A program made the translations under genes and the position numbers. 22,541 nucleotides of DNA, taken from Plantago elongata (lineage: Eukaryota; Streptophyta; Magnoliopsida; Lamiales; Plantaginaceae). This document shows positions 9,099-20,442 of this stretch, piece by piece. Where the stretch lies: positions 1 through 22,541 of the forward strand of contig JAYMSP010002774.1 of assembly GCA_036897095.1 (NCBI GenBank). The letters are read 5' to 3'. Every line of letters starts with the position of its first letter. Within the stretch, counting starts at the first letter, position 1. Below the pieces are notes generated by a model. It saw only the letters and a list, made by a program, of their open reading frames with translations, did no database searches and was not told the origin of the DNA.

Positions 9099-12000
9099 AT
9101 GGGATCTTTCTTAAAACTCCTTTGCTTATCTTCTTTCTTCTTGCTACTACATTTTCCTACAATAAAAACAGAGCAATGGGAAGAGTTTTACCAAAATGTG
9201 ACCACCTCCAATGGCAGAAAGCTGGCCGGGGGCCGCAGGTGCAACATTTTTCAGGGGAAATGGGTCTACGACGCCTCGTATCCGCTCTACGACTACAAAA
9301 CGTGTCCGTTTATTGACGACGAATTCAATTGCTTGAAGTACAATAGGCCTGATAAGTCTTATCTCAAGTATAGATGGCAGCCTGACTCATGCAACTTACC
9401 AAGGTATGTACCAGGCAGTAGCACTCTTTTTAGTGCTTACATTTTTAAAGTTGATAAACGCTCATAAATGCATGACACCGTGAGATCTAGTCATTTGTAT
9501 TAAATATCCAGTAAACATCAGAACCTGTTATATGCATAGTAATTTTGTTGTAAGGTAGTTGGATTTTGGTGAATGCAGGTTTAATGGGTTGTATTTCTTG
9601 GAGAAATGGAGGGGAAAGAAGATTATGTTCGTGGGTGACTCACTGAGTTGGAACATGTGGCAATCACTGAGTTGCATGATTCACTCAGCAGTGCCTTCAG
9701 CTAGGACCTCACTCTTTGAAACTGATGGACTAACTCAGCTCACATTCCTGGTACGTTCTATTCCAATGTAACAAGTCATCAACTTTCACAGATTATTTTA
9801 GTGACTAATAAATGACTCTTTACATATGACTAAAATTAAGTAAATCTGATAAAAAACATTAATTTATCATAAACATTTGGACATTGCTGGGTGGATTAGT
9901 TTTTAATTACTTCTGTTTGGTTATAAATCTTGTCTTTATATTCATAGACATAGAACAGTGTATCTCATATGTTGCCATTAATATTTTTACCGACAAACAG
10001 GGGATCACATTTAATATACAAATACAGAAAAGATTAAAGAGAAAAAAGAAGAGAAGAAAAAGATGTGCCTTTTCCAAATATCACTCCGCAAGCATGTGCT
10101 GGGTGTTATGTGTCTCCTATTGGCTTACTCTAAGTCTATGCTACGCTATAACCGTAACATTTCATGAATACGATGTAAGATGTATATGGTATAATCATAA
10201 TTCAACATTTAAAATCACTCTGTTCTTTAAGTTAAAAAAAGGCCAGAAGGCACAATTTGAAATTCTATCAAACTTATCAACTACTCTGCTCTCACCATGC
10301 CAAACTTAACTTTTCATTCTTCTTTATAATCCATCCCAAACTCCAGAGCCGGAGGTAGCCTTGGATTAACTATTACTCTAGCCACACCCAATTATTTTAT
10401 ACCTATATATTGATATATGTTTTGCATAACATCACTAGTCAAATTTCAGGTATAGCAACATACAAGTACCGCTGGTAGTCTAAAATGTGTTTAAAGTCCA
10501 TTCTATGTCAGATGCTATTTTTCCGTCTTCACCGTAATCATACTTTACAAATTCATTAAAGTTTATATTTAAATTTATAAAAAGTTGAATTCGGTATGAT
10601 GGAAATATATAATTGAAAAGTCGGATCTGCAAAAGTTACTAGGATAGAAGTAGCATGCGAAAGTGACGAAATATTCCAAGATAATATTTAAAATTTGAAA
10701 CTTGAAAGCTGAACATCGGATGCTCGTGTTTTCTGCAAGGAGGAATTTATCATAACATCATCATATAGAATGGATGATGATGGTAATATTGAGTTGAAAA
10801 TTGATTGGGGAATTTAGTCTATGGTGGAACCCACAAATCGGCAAACAGATACTGCACATCATGCCTTCAATTAGGCCATGATCAGTGCGTTAAGGTCCAA
10901 TATCTCTACAGCTTTACCATGTTTTTCTTCATTTTTTTCTCTTCTAACAAGTTTAGGACTTTTACTTTTTCTAAAGTCATGTGTTTATGGAGTCACATGT
11001 AAAGTTTTGTACTTTTCTTAAAAACAAAACATATGTTAATAAATATGTTAACTGGGGCTGATTGGCCATGCATCTAAATACTCCATTTAACTCGATGAAC
11101 AGTGATTTGACCTAAATACACTTTAAATACTTCATTTCAATTCCATTTCAAATACAATTTCACCAAAATCCCCATTCAAATGCCATGTCAATCAGTCCTT
11201 AAGAGATTTATCACTTATGTGATCGTATTATCTTCTAAGTTTCTTAAATGGTACTGGTGTGACATGGCTACTGTTGTTAAACAAGCGTGATACTCGACTC
11301 GAGCTCAACTTCAACAGAGTCCAAACTCGATTGATTAACTATACAAATGTAAAAAACGGACTCTGAGCAATTCCAGTAGCTAGTCTAGATTATGCACAAT
11401 TCCAACAGTAGCTAGTCTCATTTCACCACATTTAAGTCATAGAAACTTATTATGTTTAGCAAAACAGCTCCTAAGTCCTAATAAACTCATAATATATCAA
11501 ACAAATTAGCCCAATGATTTAAGGTTTCCTTAAACCATCCAATTCAACTCTAGAGTGTGGCTGTATGGAGGGTGAACAGGTCGATTACTGGTTCCGGCTT
11601 TTCAAACATAGGCTTTAATGAGAGAGTATATTGCATTGTCATTAGACCGTAGTGCTTGTAGTTGAATACATCTGAGGATCCGTAAAGTCCCAGGTCTCAG
11701 TAACATGGTGGCCATACACTTTCTGGTTTGAAGATCAGTTGTTCTTGTGTTGATAATATGGATGGAGTCTGTGGACTAAAAACCTGAGATATTATGTTGT
11801 TATTTTCATGATGCAGGATTATGGAGTTAAGCTATTAGTTTATCGCACCCCGTTCCTGGTGGATGTCGAGAGCCAAAAGGTGGGTCGAGTTCTAAAGCTC
11901 GACTCCATCAGGGGCGGAAGAAACTGGAGAGGGATGGACATGTTGATTTTCAACACATGGCATTGGTGGACTCATACTGATTCAGAGCATTCTCAGCCGT

Positions 12001-12822
12001 AAGATCCCTTGCATTTTGATTTCAGGAACATGTTATATCTCTGAATGAGTTTGAAGGCATTCTTTATAGACAAAACTGGAGAATCTTGTATATAATGTAA
12101 TGTAACTCCATAACTATACGAAAATTGTACATAATGTGAGTTTGGTTCTGATTATGATCAAGAGTCGAGACTTCTAGGTCACAGTAATTGCTTCTGCTCG
12201 ATATTTACAGCAGAACTGTTAATGTTTTCTAGTTTTGTATCAACCTGGATATAACATGATAGGTTTATATGATTTCTTCTTGATTTTGGCAGATGGGATT
12301 ACATGGAAGATGGAGGTAAACTGTACAAAGACATGAACCGATTGGTTGCATATTACAAAGGATTGACAACATGGGCAAGATGGGTTAATCGATTTGTTGA
12401 TACTTCGAAAACTAAAGTCTTCTTTCAAGGAATCTCCCCCACCCATTTTGAGTAAGCAACACTTCTCCCCTTTTGTATGGATTTCCGAATTGATATCTTA
12501 CTGACATGTTTTTGTGGATAACATTTTCAGGGGAAAAGATTGGAACGAACCATTGAATTCATGCAAAGTTGAGACAGAACCATTCTTAGGAGTCAAGTAT
12601 CCAGCAGGTACTCCACTAGCTTCTTTGGTAGTGAACAAAGTGCTGAGCAGAATCAGGAAGCCAGTTTATTTACTGGACATAACAGGGTTATCACAGCTTC
12701 GAAAGGATGCCCATCCAGTTTACTATGGACGACATAGTGGTGGATTTGATTGCAGCCACTGGTGTGTCCCAGGATTGCCAGATACTTGGAATTTGCTACT
12801 CTATACAGCCCTATTCACTTGA
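9099..12822 (+). CDS. Trichome birefringence-like (TBL/PMR5) protein, TBL37/38-like, five exons
   Basis: Coding exons 9099-9403, 9579-9750, 11817-11998, 12293-12451 and 12531-12822 have GT..AG junctions and join without a break into 369 codons plus TGA. Residues 1-25 form a hydrophobic signal peptide or anchor ([15 protein letters not shown]). The PMR5N domain spans about 46-103 ([29 protein letters not shown]). The catalytic-type GDS motif is at 121-123 (MFVGDSLS). [14 protein letters not shown] lies in exon 3, SPTHFEGKDWNEP spans exons 4-5, and DCSHWC with the DxxH motif (Asp346, His349) is near the C-terminus. The family consists of SGNH-fold Golgi or wall proteins that add or remove O-acetyl groups on xylan, mannan, pectin or xyloglucan. 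Arabidopsis TBL38 is reported to act on homogalacturonan, but the substrate here cannot be read from sequence. Length and exon pattern are typical, all key motifs are present, and the gene looks functional. Confidence 0.93.
9751..11816 (+). other. TBL intron 2 (2066 bp), unusually long
   Basis: Bounded by CTG|GTACGT and GCAG|GATTAT and in phase 0. The other introns of the gene are 175, 294 and 79 bp, so this one holds most of the gene's length. It is AT-rich, contains the MITE-like element at 11054-11198 and, near 11290-11335, a CTCGACTCGAGCTCAA stretch like the termini of some dispersed plant repeats. A GAGCCGGAGGTAG word near 10347 resembles a transposon end but has no visible partner. Open frames inside (such as 9884-10309 and 10805-11002) are not gene-like. 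Confidence 0.85.
11054..11198. mobile_element. MITE-like element with imperfect inverted ends
   Basis: The left end GGGGCTGATTGGCCATGCAT and the reverse complement of the right end, GGACTGATTGACATGGCATT, align over about 22 bp with few differences. The interior is A/T-rich with repeated AAATAC and CATTTCAA words. TTAA lies just outside both ends, two bases further out on the left, which fits a PIF/Harbinger-like TTA target duplication with a slightly altered left end. It has no coding capacity. Superfamily assignment is tentative. Confidence 0.5.
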
Positions 12823-13289
12823 ACATGACACACTAAACATTTGTTTGAGTATTGATTATTAAGATGTTTTCTTCTTTGCATTCATCTTGTAAGTCAGGCA
12901 AATAATTTGTTGATGCCGATTCATTTGTAAACAGTAATTCACTGGCTGTTATGTTCTTAAGAGTTTACAGGGGTTGATGAAGTTATCAAATGTGGACTGA
13001 TATCAGCTTCATGTTCCCGTTTTCTGATTTTAGGAGAACAGCACAAAAGGAGGGAATATGTATATGGCTTTTTAAAGATTCAAGTTGCAATTTGAATTTA
13101 CAATAAGGAAAACTTTGTTATATACTAACACAATAAGAGTAACGCAGGCGAAAATTCTTTCACTTTGACAAACTTTTAGAGCTGGCAAATGAATCATAAA
13201 AAAGCATCTACGATGTAGCCGGTATTACAAAATCAATAAGGTTGAGAAATCATTGCTTACCTCAGAATTCTGGTCAGCTGGTGGGTGGT
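12823..13289. other. TBL 3' UTR and short intergenic spacer
   Basis: AT-rich DNA following the TBL stop. The first ~150-250 bp presumably hold the 3' UTR; no canonical AATAAA is convincing, only near variants such as AATAAT (12900-12905) and AATAAG (13103-13108). No other gene is seen before the PPR remnant that converges from the right on the minus strand. Confidence 0.5.
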
Positions 13290-15345
13290 GGCTCATGAAG
13301 CAGCATCTACTATTTGGCTCAGGTCTGGCTCTCAATGGAAGAGGCCTGTTTAACTGAATATATTCAGTCTGCGTTGAGAATTTCCACGGCATGTCAAATC
13401 ATGTATGTCAGCTCAGGGATTCTAGGAAGCAACAATAAAATTATCTTTGTTGCTTTGTTTCTTAAGATAAGAACCCTTGAAGAAATTACACCATGTAAGT
13501 TCATTGGATGGGATAGGCTAACAGGCATTCCCTTAATTAGTATCTTTGGAACTCTAAATTGCCCACACTTTGCCAATAAATCAACAACAGCGACATAATG
13601 ATCTAATTCAGGTTCAAACCAAATGAATCTTTTATTTGGCTAAACAAACCATCCCTTCTTGCCCCAATCTTGAATGCCTGCAAGCAGAAAGAAAAGCTAG
13701 AAAGAAACCTTATCTGGCTTCAATCTTCCATTGCTCCAATTGCGTACCCTTGAAGGCCATGGGTAGAAACAAGAGCTGTCCAGGAAAAATGTTGTTATTC
13801 ACCATCTTAATAGAACTCTCAAGCCCTCCACATTTTCTATACATACCAATCATGATATTGTAGACAGAATCACAAATATCAATTTGTTCTTTATAATAAG
13901 ACTATATATGAAGAGAGCTCCCTGAAGCAAGGTTGAGTAATCTCGTACAACACTGAAGAGGCTGGCATAAGTGTAATGATATGGACATACACCTAGTTCT
14001 ACACGTGATAGAAAAGTACATAAAATCTCTTTATAGTCATCACTCATCAGTCAGTGAACAAGCTGAGATCAGAATATTCTACTGACATAAGGATCCTCCA
14101 TTGCAGCGTATAATTCTTGAGTTTCATTAAAATGTCCCGTAGGGTTGTAAACTGATGCAATGACATTAGAAGAAACAACAGGTAATCCAAAGAGCAGTGC
14201 ATCAGATACTAGACCATTTCTAGCATACTTGCTTAAATAAGAGACCTTAGTCATTCTCAAGGGAACCCATTTTACATGACAGCGAGTGAAGCTGAAGCAA
14301 ATGGATTTCTGGTGATGACTTGATAACTTTAGAAAATGATTGCCCGTTCAGACAATATCCTAAGTGAAGGCATTTCAGGAAACAGCTTAACCATAAAAAG
14401 ATGAACCTATGTAATATCCCACATCAGAGAGTTCCAAGAGACCAAACTTCTATTTGTTATTCGACGAAAACAATGATGTGCTTCATGCACCTTCTCACAT
14501 TTGGATATAGAAAACAGCCAATGCACTTCCAGCATAAACATCAGGCTGAAATGTTTCTTTAATCATCTTAGCATGGATATCTTTTCCATATGACAAAATC
14601 TGGAGTAATAAACAACACTTGGGAACATGTAATAGAGACATCTCATTTGGTATTAATCCAGTGAAAACACATGTTCTAGAACAAACAAAGTGCAAGCTGA
14701 TTACTATCTGCCCCGGCAAAAATATAGTGCTCAACAAAACAATATCCGCAACCACACCCTTCTCAAACACTTGCACATTAATCAGAGTATTAGAAACCGT
14801 AGCAAAGCCAGACTCTATCACTAACATGGGTATCTGCTCTACCAACAGGCAACAACACATTAAAATCCTCCAGAGAAAGATAAAACAACCACAATAGTGA
14901 ATGAACTCAGATACTCCCATTTGCCTCTTCATTTCCAAATGCAATCCTGAAGCAAACTCATACGCCCAAAAACAGATATCTGAGTACCTGACTATTGTAA
15001 ATCACCAAGCTCTTTGCATGGCATTGATTAAAACATTCGAACAGCTTCATCCAAACATCCATGCACCCCATATGGCCATACATTCCTAACAACGCAGTCC
15101 TCAATCAACATGTGCACCTGCAATCCTTGAGAGATTCCCAACTCATCTTGGAAAACTGCAGGCCTTCAATCAAGACAGGCACCTAAAATCGAGTTTTAGG
15201 ATTCTGTCAGACATTTCATATCGAACAGTTTGCGTGCAGCGTACACATTACCGAAATTATGTAATTGGAGATGATGTTGTTTGGCGAGACTGATTTCTAG
15301 TTGAGAGTTGAGAGTTGAGAGTGAGACCACGAACCGTAGCTTTTC
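13290..15345 (-). pseudogene. Pentatricopeptide repeat (PPR, PLS/E-type) pseudogene
   Basis: Minus-strand pieces in several frames give a continuous PPR-like order. From right to left: LHNFGNVYAARKLFDM (~15250-15200), LQVHMLIEDCVVRN and DEAVRMF (~15130-15030), GKDIHAKMIKETFQPDVYAGSAL (~14590-14515, given here as a span), GLVSDALLFGLPVVSSNV (~14230-14170), GVCPYHYTYASLFSVV (~14000-13955), GMYRKCGGLESSIKMV (~13850-13800), FLAFLSACRHSRL (~13710-13670) and PELDHYVAVVDLLAKCG (~13608-13560). The last block is the usual pre-E region of PLS-class proteins, which normally bind RNA for C-to-U editing or processing in organelles. At least eight frameshifts or stops separate the pieces, and an in-frame ATG at the front is not seen. 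It is a dead host gene; the exact ends are approximate. LINE 2 sits about 70 bp beyond its upstream edge. Confidence 0.8.
15300..15326. repeat. Short tandem repeat (GTTGAGA)3 plus partial
   Basis: Three exact 7-bp units (15300-15320) followed by GTGAGA. It lies at the upstream edge of the PPR pseudogene, where the minus strand would read CTCAACT-rich leader. Confidence 0.85.
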
Positions 15346-15398
15346 TCATGCAGTATACCGGAGAAAATTAATCCTGGTAAAATTACTCAACAGAATTG

Positions 15399-15414
15399 AT
15401 TTGCAATTTCATTT
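15399..15414. repeat. Target-site duplication of LINE 2, left copy
   Basis: ATTTGCAATTTCATTT, 16 bp, is identical to 20478-20493. The bases just outside the pair differ. The pair brackets the second LINE exactly, with the 3' end of the element on this side. Confidence 0.88.
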
Positions 15415-15569
15415 TTGGTACGTAACTAAACATTTATATTTCTTTCCAACCAATAAGGATCCAGACAAAAGAGTATTCAAAAGAGATCAAACAACTAGTA
15501 GAGACAAAACGAAACAAATACTACTGTCAACCTAACATCAAAACAACACAATGCGCACGCAGGCGCAGT

Positions 15570-18500
15570 CTACAGATGCTGGTTTGCAGGTCGCTGCTGG
15601 AAACACACATTGTTGCGCTCGATCCATATGGCATATACGGTCTCAACAAAGGCACTTTTGAGTAATTTCGCCTTCCAGTTCTTTCCACCAAACCGTCGAC
15701 ACATCAACTGGACTTCCGCGTCCCATCCCAGCGGTGATCGACTGATTTTCATCCATCGAAGAACCTGAAGCCATATCCGGTGGGTGTAGGGGCAGTCAAA
15801 CAGGAGATGTTGCTGGATTTCATCCTGTTGACAAAAGAAGCATGACGGATTCAAGGCTGGGTTCCAACGTCTAACTTTATCCTTCGTGGCGAGTCGATTA
15901 TTGAGGGCCATCCAGGTGCAAAACATCGCTCGCGACCGAGCCCTCCAAAACTTTCGCCAAGGCACAAGTGGCTTATCACCTCTCAATTCCCGATAGAGCG
16001 CGCGGGTGGGAAATTGGCAGGCAGCCAATGCCATCGCCCATGTGCGAGATGAGTGCACCAATTCACGAGTCTTCATAATGGCTTTTATTGACCAGGAGCA
16101 ATTCGCAGTTAAGCGCACATCCATGACTTCTTGATTTTTTATGTAGTAACAATGAATCCATTTCACCCACCCATAACTTATCCGCTTTCTTACATACATT
16201 CCATAGGAGCTTGGCAATGATGCATTTGTTCCAATCAACAAGGAAGATCAGATTCAGGCCTCCAGCATTGTTCTCATCGCAAAACTTGACCCATGCAACA
16301 TGAGACTTACGAGTGACTACATCCGTACCACTCCAAAGGAATGAGCGACAGATGGATTCAATGTGCTTTGGAACATCAGTCGGCATGGGAAAAACCTGCA
16401 TCCAGTAGTAGGCATGGCATGTAAGACACTAAGGATTTGGAATTTCCAGCATGGCTAAGTAGCTTGGAGGTCCAGTGACGAATACGAGAAGTGATACGAT
16501 CCACGAGGGGCTGGCAGTCACGAATTGTGAGTCTACGAGTGGAAAGGGGCACACCAAGGTATTTAATAGGAATCTTTCCAGCTTTGAAGCCGGTCACTTG
16601 GAGAATTTCCGCCGTAGTGGCACGATCCACACCGCCCAAGAAGATCTGACATTTGTTAGGGTTCGCGGATAGGCCTGTTGAAGTAGAGAAAACTCGAAAT
16701 TGCTCCGTGAGTAAAATAACCGGTCGGAGGTCGGCTCTGGCAAAGAGTAGGAGATCATCAGCAAAGCAAAGATTAGTAATGCCAAAAGCTTCGCATCTGG
16801 GGTGAAAATTAAAGTTTGGCTCTCGTTTAAGCAGTACCAGTACCCGATGCAAGTATTCCATCATGATAACAAACAAAAGCGGGGATATAGGATCACCCTG
16901 CCGGAGACCTCGCTTAGCTTTCAAAAGTTGTAATGGTGTACCATGAATCGCATACCTATATGAAACTGTCGTGACACATCGCATTATCCAATACACAAAT
17001 TGCACAGGGAACCCTAATTCGTCCAAGATCGAGTGTAAGGCTGGCCACTCCATAATATCAAACGCCTTATGAAGATCCATCTGGATCATACAACGTGGCA
17101 AGATATGCTTGCGCTCATAACCACGAACCAATTCACTGGCTAGCAAGATATTATCATGGATGACTTTGCCGAGTAAGAAGGCAAATTGACTTTCATCAAC
17201 AATATAGTTGATAACTCTACTCAGTCGCTTTGTTAGGATCTTGGAAATGATCTTATAAATTGTGGAACAGTAAGAAATAGGTCTCATATCCTTCATAGTA
17301 CTGGTAGTAGCAGACTTGGTATCAAAGTGACCAATGTGCAATTCGAAGCAACATAGAGCGTACCTTAGTGGAAAAAATCCAAGACAACACTGACGACATA
17401 TGCCCGTATAATCGTCCAAGCGGCTTTGAAGAATTTCACATTGTAGCCATCAATCCCCGGTGCTATATTATCCCCAATATCACAAAGAGCATCCCATATT
17501 TCCTTTTTTGTAATTGGAGCAATCAATGATAGTCTCTCATTCCGGCTTAGTTGTATGTCCGACCTCAAGGCATCAATATTGATGCTAGGGAGTTGAGTTG
17601 CGTCAGTCCCAACAAGTCCAGTATAGAATCTCAACACTTCATCTTCCAGCTCAGAATCACAGCACTTCATCTTCCAGCTCAGAATCACAGCACTTCATCT
17701 TCCAGTTTGTGAAACAAGTTTCGATGTACCCACTTTACGGCTCTTCTCTCTAACAGTGGCATGGAAAAAAGTATTATTACCATCTCCCATATGAAGCCAG
17801 TGGACCTTAGCCTTTTGAGCCAATATCACCTCATCCATGTAATTACATTTAATCACCTCTTCCGTACACTCCTTAACTTCCTGGATTAACCCTACATTAA
17901 AACGGTCGAGCAGTAGAGCTTGATAGGCATTAGAGAGATCGACACGGGCCTCCTCCAGCTTACAAGTCGTCCCTAGATGCTGTCGGATAAGTGGCTTTAG
18001 CCGGCCCTGAAGGATCTGAAGTTTCCTCTAGAGAACATACATGGGCTGCCCACGTAAATCTTGACTCCACGTGGATTGTACGATGCAGAGAAACTCATCA
18101 TGGGAGGTCAAACTGTTCATAAATAGGAAAAGTTTATGTCGGTTGCAAGAGGTTGATATAGAAGTAACTAGATGCAACGTCGAGTGGTCAGAAACTCCCG
18201 GATCAGGAACATGAATCTTACTATCGGGGAACTTTAGGAACCAATCAGGGTTACACAACGCCCTGTCAATACGAGAGTAGATAACGCTATGTTCTTGCTT
18301 ATTGGACCAGGTGAAATAGTCCTCACTGAGTCCTTTTCCACTAGATTAGCAGCACCCATCATTCCGTCCAAGTCCGCAAATTCAGATAGCATAACCGGGC
18401 TTCCTCCTACTCGATCACCGAGGCAGAGGACGTTGTTCATGTCCCCAATAATCATCCAAGGACCAGTCAAAGTCAGGGATATATCTTCAATGTCTCTCCA

Positions 18501-18853
18501 TATAACTCGACGGCGTTCCAACGAATTATGGGCATACACAAAGGTGGTCCATTGGACAAGCGTATCCGTTAAATCATAGATCCCACATTGAATAAATTGG
18601 TCGGACATAGACCTAATCCGAATCGTTATTCGTTGGTCATTCCATAAGAGCCAAATGCGCCCATTCGGGTGATGTGAGTAGTTATCCAAGAAACACCATT
18701 TAACACCAAACTGTTTCCTAACTCTTGCAACATTCGGTTCCTTAACTCTAGTCTCAAGTAAAGCATCAATATGAAGGTTTAGCGAATTGAGGTGGAAGCC
18801 AACCTCACGATGCCTAGCTACTTTGTTTAGCCCATGGTGTTCCAGGCTAACAT
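15570..18853 (-). pseudogene. LINE 2 ORF2: endonuclease, reverse transcriptase, zf-RVT
   Basis: ATG at 18853-18851 begins MLAWNTMG, then after a one-base shift LNKVARHREVGFHLNSLN. The endonuclease motifs WN, LLETR, MIIGDMNNVL and VSDHSTLHL (SDH ~18192-18184) are all present, though spread over three frames. A linker with WLHMGDGNNTFFH (~17800) leads to the reverse transcriptase: KDMRPISYCSTIYKIISK, QMDLHKAFD (Asp codon 17077-17075), GLRQGDPISPLLF and CFADDLLLF (Asp-Asp 16759-16754), all in one long open stretch 17419-16376. The zinc finger C-x2-C-x7-H-x4-C lies at 15842-15792. The protein stops at 15572-15570 after a further ~70 residues, with no RNase H. Frame changes occur near 18835, 18270, 17650, 17450, 16390 and 16200, plus a TAG near 18030. 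A 28-bp tandem duplication sits between endonuclease and RT. Confidence 0.9.
17636..17705. repeat. 28-bp tandem repeat, 2.5 copies, inside LINE 2 ORF2
   Basis: Unit ACTTCATCTTCCAGCTCAGA plus ATCACAGC. Copies at 17636-17663 and 17664-17691 are identical, and a 14-base partial copy follows at 17692-17705. Because 28 is not a multiple of three, the duplication shifts the ORF2 frame and produces a repeated SELEDEVL-like peptide. Confidence 0.95.
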
Positions 18854-18899
18854 TGGGTTCAGGTTTGAGGGTCGTCATGGTCAGATAAATGACCCAAAG

Positions 18900-20420
18900 C
18901 CTCAAACACGTTCTGAGTAGTGCTGGATGATGTCGATGGAACAGAGCTAGACTCAAGTATGCCACCTGAGGATGCAATCGTCCCCGCTATCGGGCCATCT
19001 GGATCAATTGGGTGAGCTTGAGGCCGATTGGTCCCCTGATCTGCAGATGCTAGGGTCTATGAGGCACACGGTTCGGCTGTTGTTGTGCCTGAAAGTGTTC
19101 AGGGCCTCCCGTACACTCGACCCAATGTCGTTGCTGAGGGGGGAACTGCCTACGCCCTTGGGTAGGTCGAGGGGCCAGTGCAATGGGTGCATTTGCCATC
19201 CCAACCGAATGAGGAGGGGCATCAGCGGGCACACCATCAGAGTGCCCACACAGGTGCCCAATTTGTTGGCACTTCTCACATAAAGGAGAAGACCACATAT
19301 TCAACCGGTTGTGCAAACTTTCTACCTTTGTTATCAATGATGGGAATAGATTTACGGAACTGCTTAGTAACATCAACTTCAATCATAACTCTGGCGTAAG
19401 TGACTCGCAATTTACGAGCCGTACATTCATCAGTAAACAGAAGTTTACCAATGGCACTCACAATCTTAGCAATACTCTTTTCTCCCCAAAGGTGAAGATG
19501 CAACTAAGGGAGTTTAATGCAAACAGGCATAACTCGCAAAAGGTCTTCCTTAAGGGAAAAGTTCTGGGTCCACTATCGCAAAAACATATGCATTCCAATG
19601 ATCGAGTAGGATTTCCGATTTAAGATTTCTTTCTTGTCTGCGTTCGAATGACAACGAACCATGAAGTAACCTTCTTCATTATAATATAGGTCCGACATCC
19701 TAACAAATTGCCAATTTTTAATCATGAATTGTTTGACATCATTCATAGAAAGGTCACCACCAAGAACAAAAAAGATCAGTGTTTTTTCCGAAAATTGAAG
19801 TTCATAGGCTACGTCATCATCATCAATAACAATTTCCAGTTCACCATCCACAATAATAGGAGCAACATGCTTAATCCCTAAGTTGTGCTAAGGCAGTCGA
19901 TTTCCACGAATAACATCAACCCAAATTTGGGGATCTTGTGCACCAATCAAAGGTGCAGTAGCAGCAGGGTCAAAAATTGAGGGGCCAGGCTGGTTAGTTG
20001 GTGGGATAGGGTGGACGACAGAGCTAATCGCCGGGAGCCCAAGTAACGTCGTAGATGGCGTATTGGAGGTTGGTTGGGCTAGGGCTTCGAGAGACGGCGG
20101 ATTGGAGGGCGGTTGGAGGTCAGAGGCCGATTCCATGCCAATATGTCGTGTTTCGCTTGGTCCAGGCAAAATAGAAGTAGGGGGGTCAAGGAGGCAGTAC
20201 GTAAGTCCAGCGGAATTTCCGGAGCAGGTGAGGTATGCATATTGACCGAGGAGGTTTGAGAAATATCTAAATCTGACTCCGAGCAGTCTTCTACGATTGG
20301 CACGCCGTCTTGCACCTCTGCCTGGGAAGCAATCACCCCACCTGCCGAAACCGCGAGCCCTAACTTCTTCGGGCGGCCACGGGGACGGGGCGGAGCGGCA
20401 GTGGTCTTTTTTGGGGCCAT
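18900..20420 (-). pseudogene. LINE 2 ORF1: AT-hook plus DUF4283-like protein
   Basis: ATG at 20420 starts MAPKKTTAAPPRPRGRPKK, a basic N-terminus with an AT-hook-like PRGRPKK core (~20361-20387). A serine/proline-rich spacer follows (frame shift near 20160). The DUF4283-like domain spans about 19850-19400: LGGDLSMNDVKQFMIKNW, EEGYFMVRCHSNADKKEIL, then KLRVTYARVMIEVDVTKQF. A knuckle-like segment, CEKCQQIGHLCG, follows near 19280, but the fourth ligand of the usual C-x2-C-x4-H-x4-C is a serine. Stops lie near 19888, 19573 and 19504, and there is a frameshift near 19300. The C-terminal part (19250 to ~18900) is proline-rich and poorly defined, so the end is approximate. The expected role of an intact relative is RNA binding and nuclear delivery of the element RNP. 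Confidence 0.75.
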
Positions 20421-20442
20421 TCGAAAATCTCTGAGAGGTTTG

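Noticed and set aside
9884-10309. Plus-strand open frame of 141 codons inside TBL intron 2
   Set aside because: It lies wholly in the intron, is hydrophobic and lysine-rich by composition, and has no domain; the exons on both sides join cleanly without it.
13314-13863. Plus-strand open frames of 94 and 75 codons
   Set aside because: Antisense to the PPR remnant, whose minus-strand motifs explain the region.
14619-15089. Plus-strand open frames of 92 and 62 codons
   Set aside because: Antisense shadows of the PPR pseudogene with no independent support.
18972-19283. Plus-strand open frame of 103 codons
   Set aside because: Antisense to LINE 2 ORF1; arises from its proline-rich, GC-richer C-terminal part.
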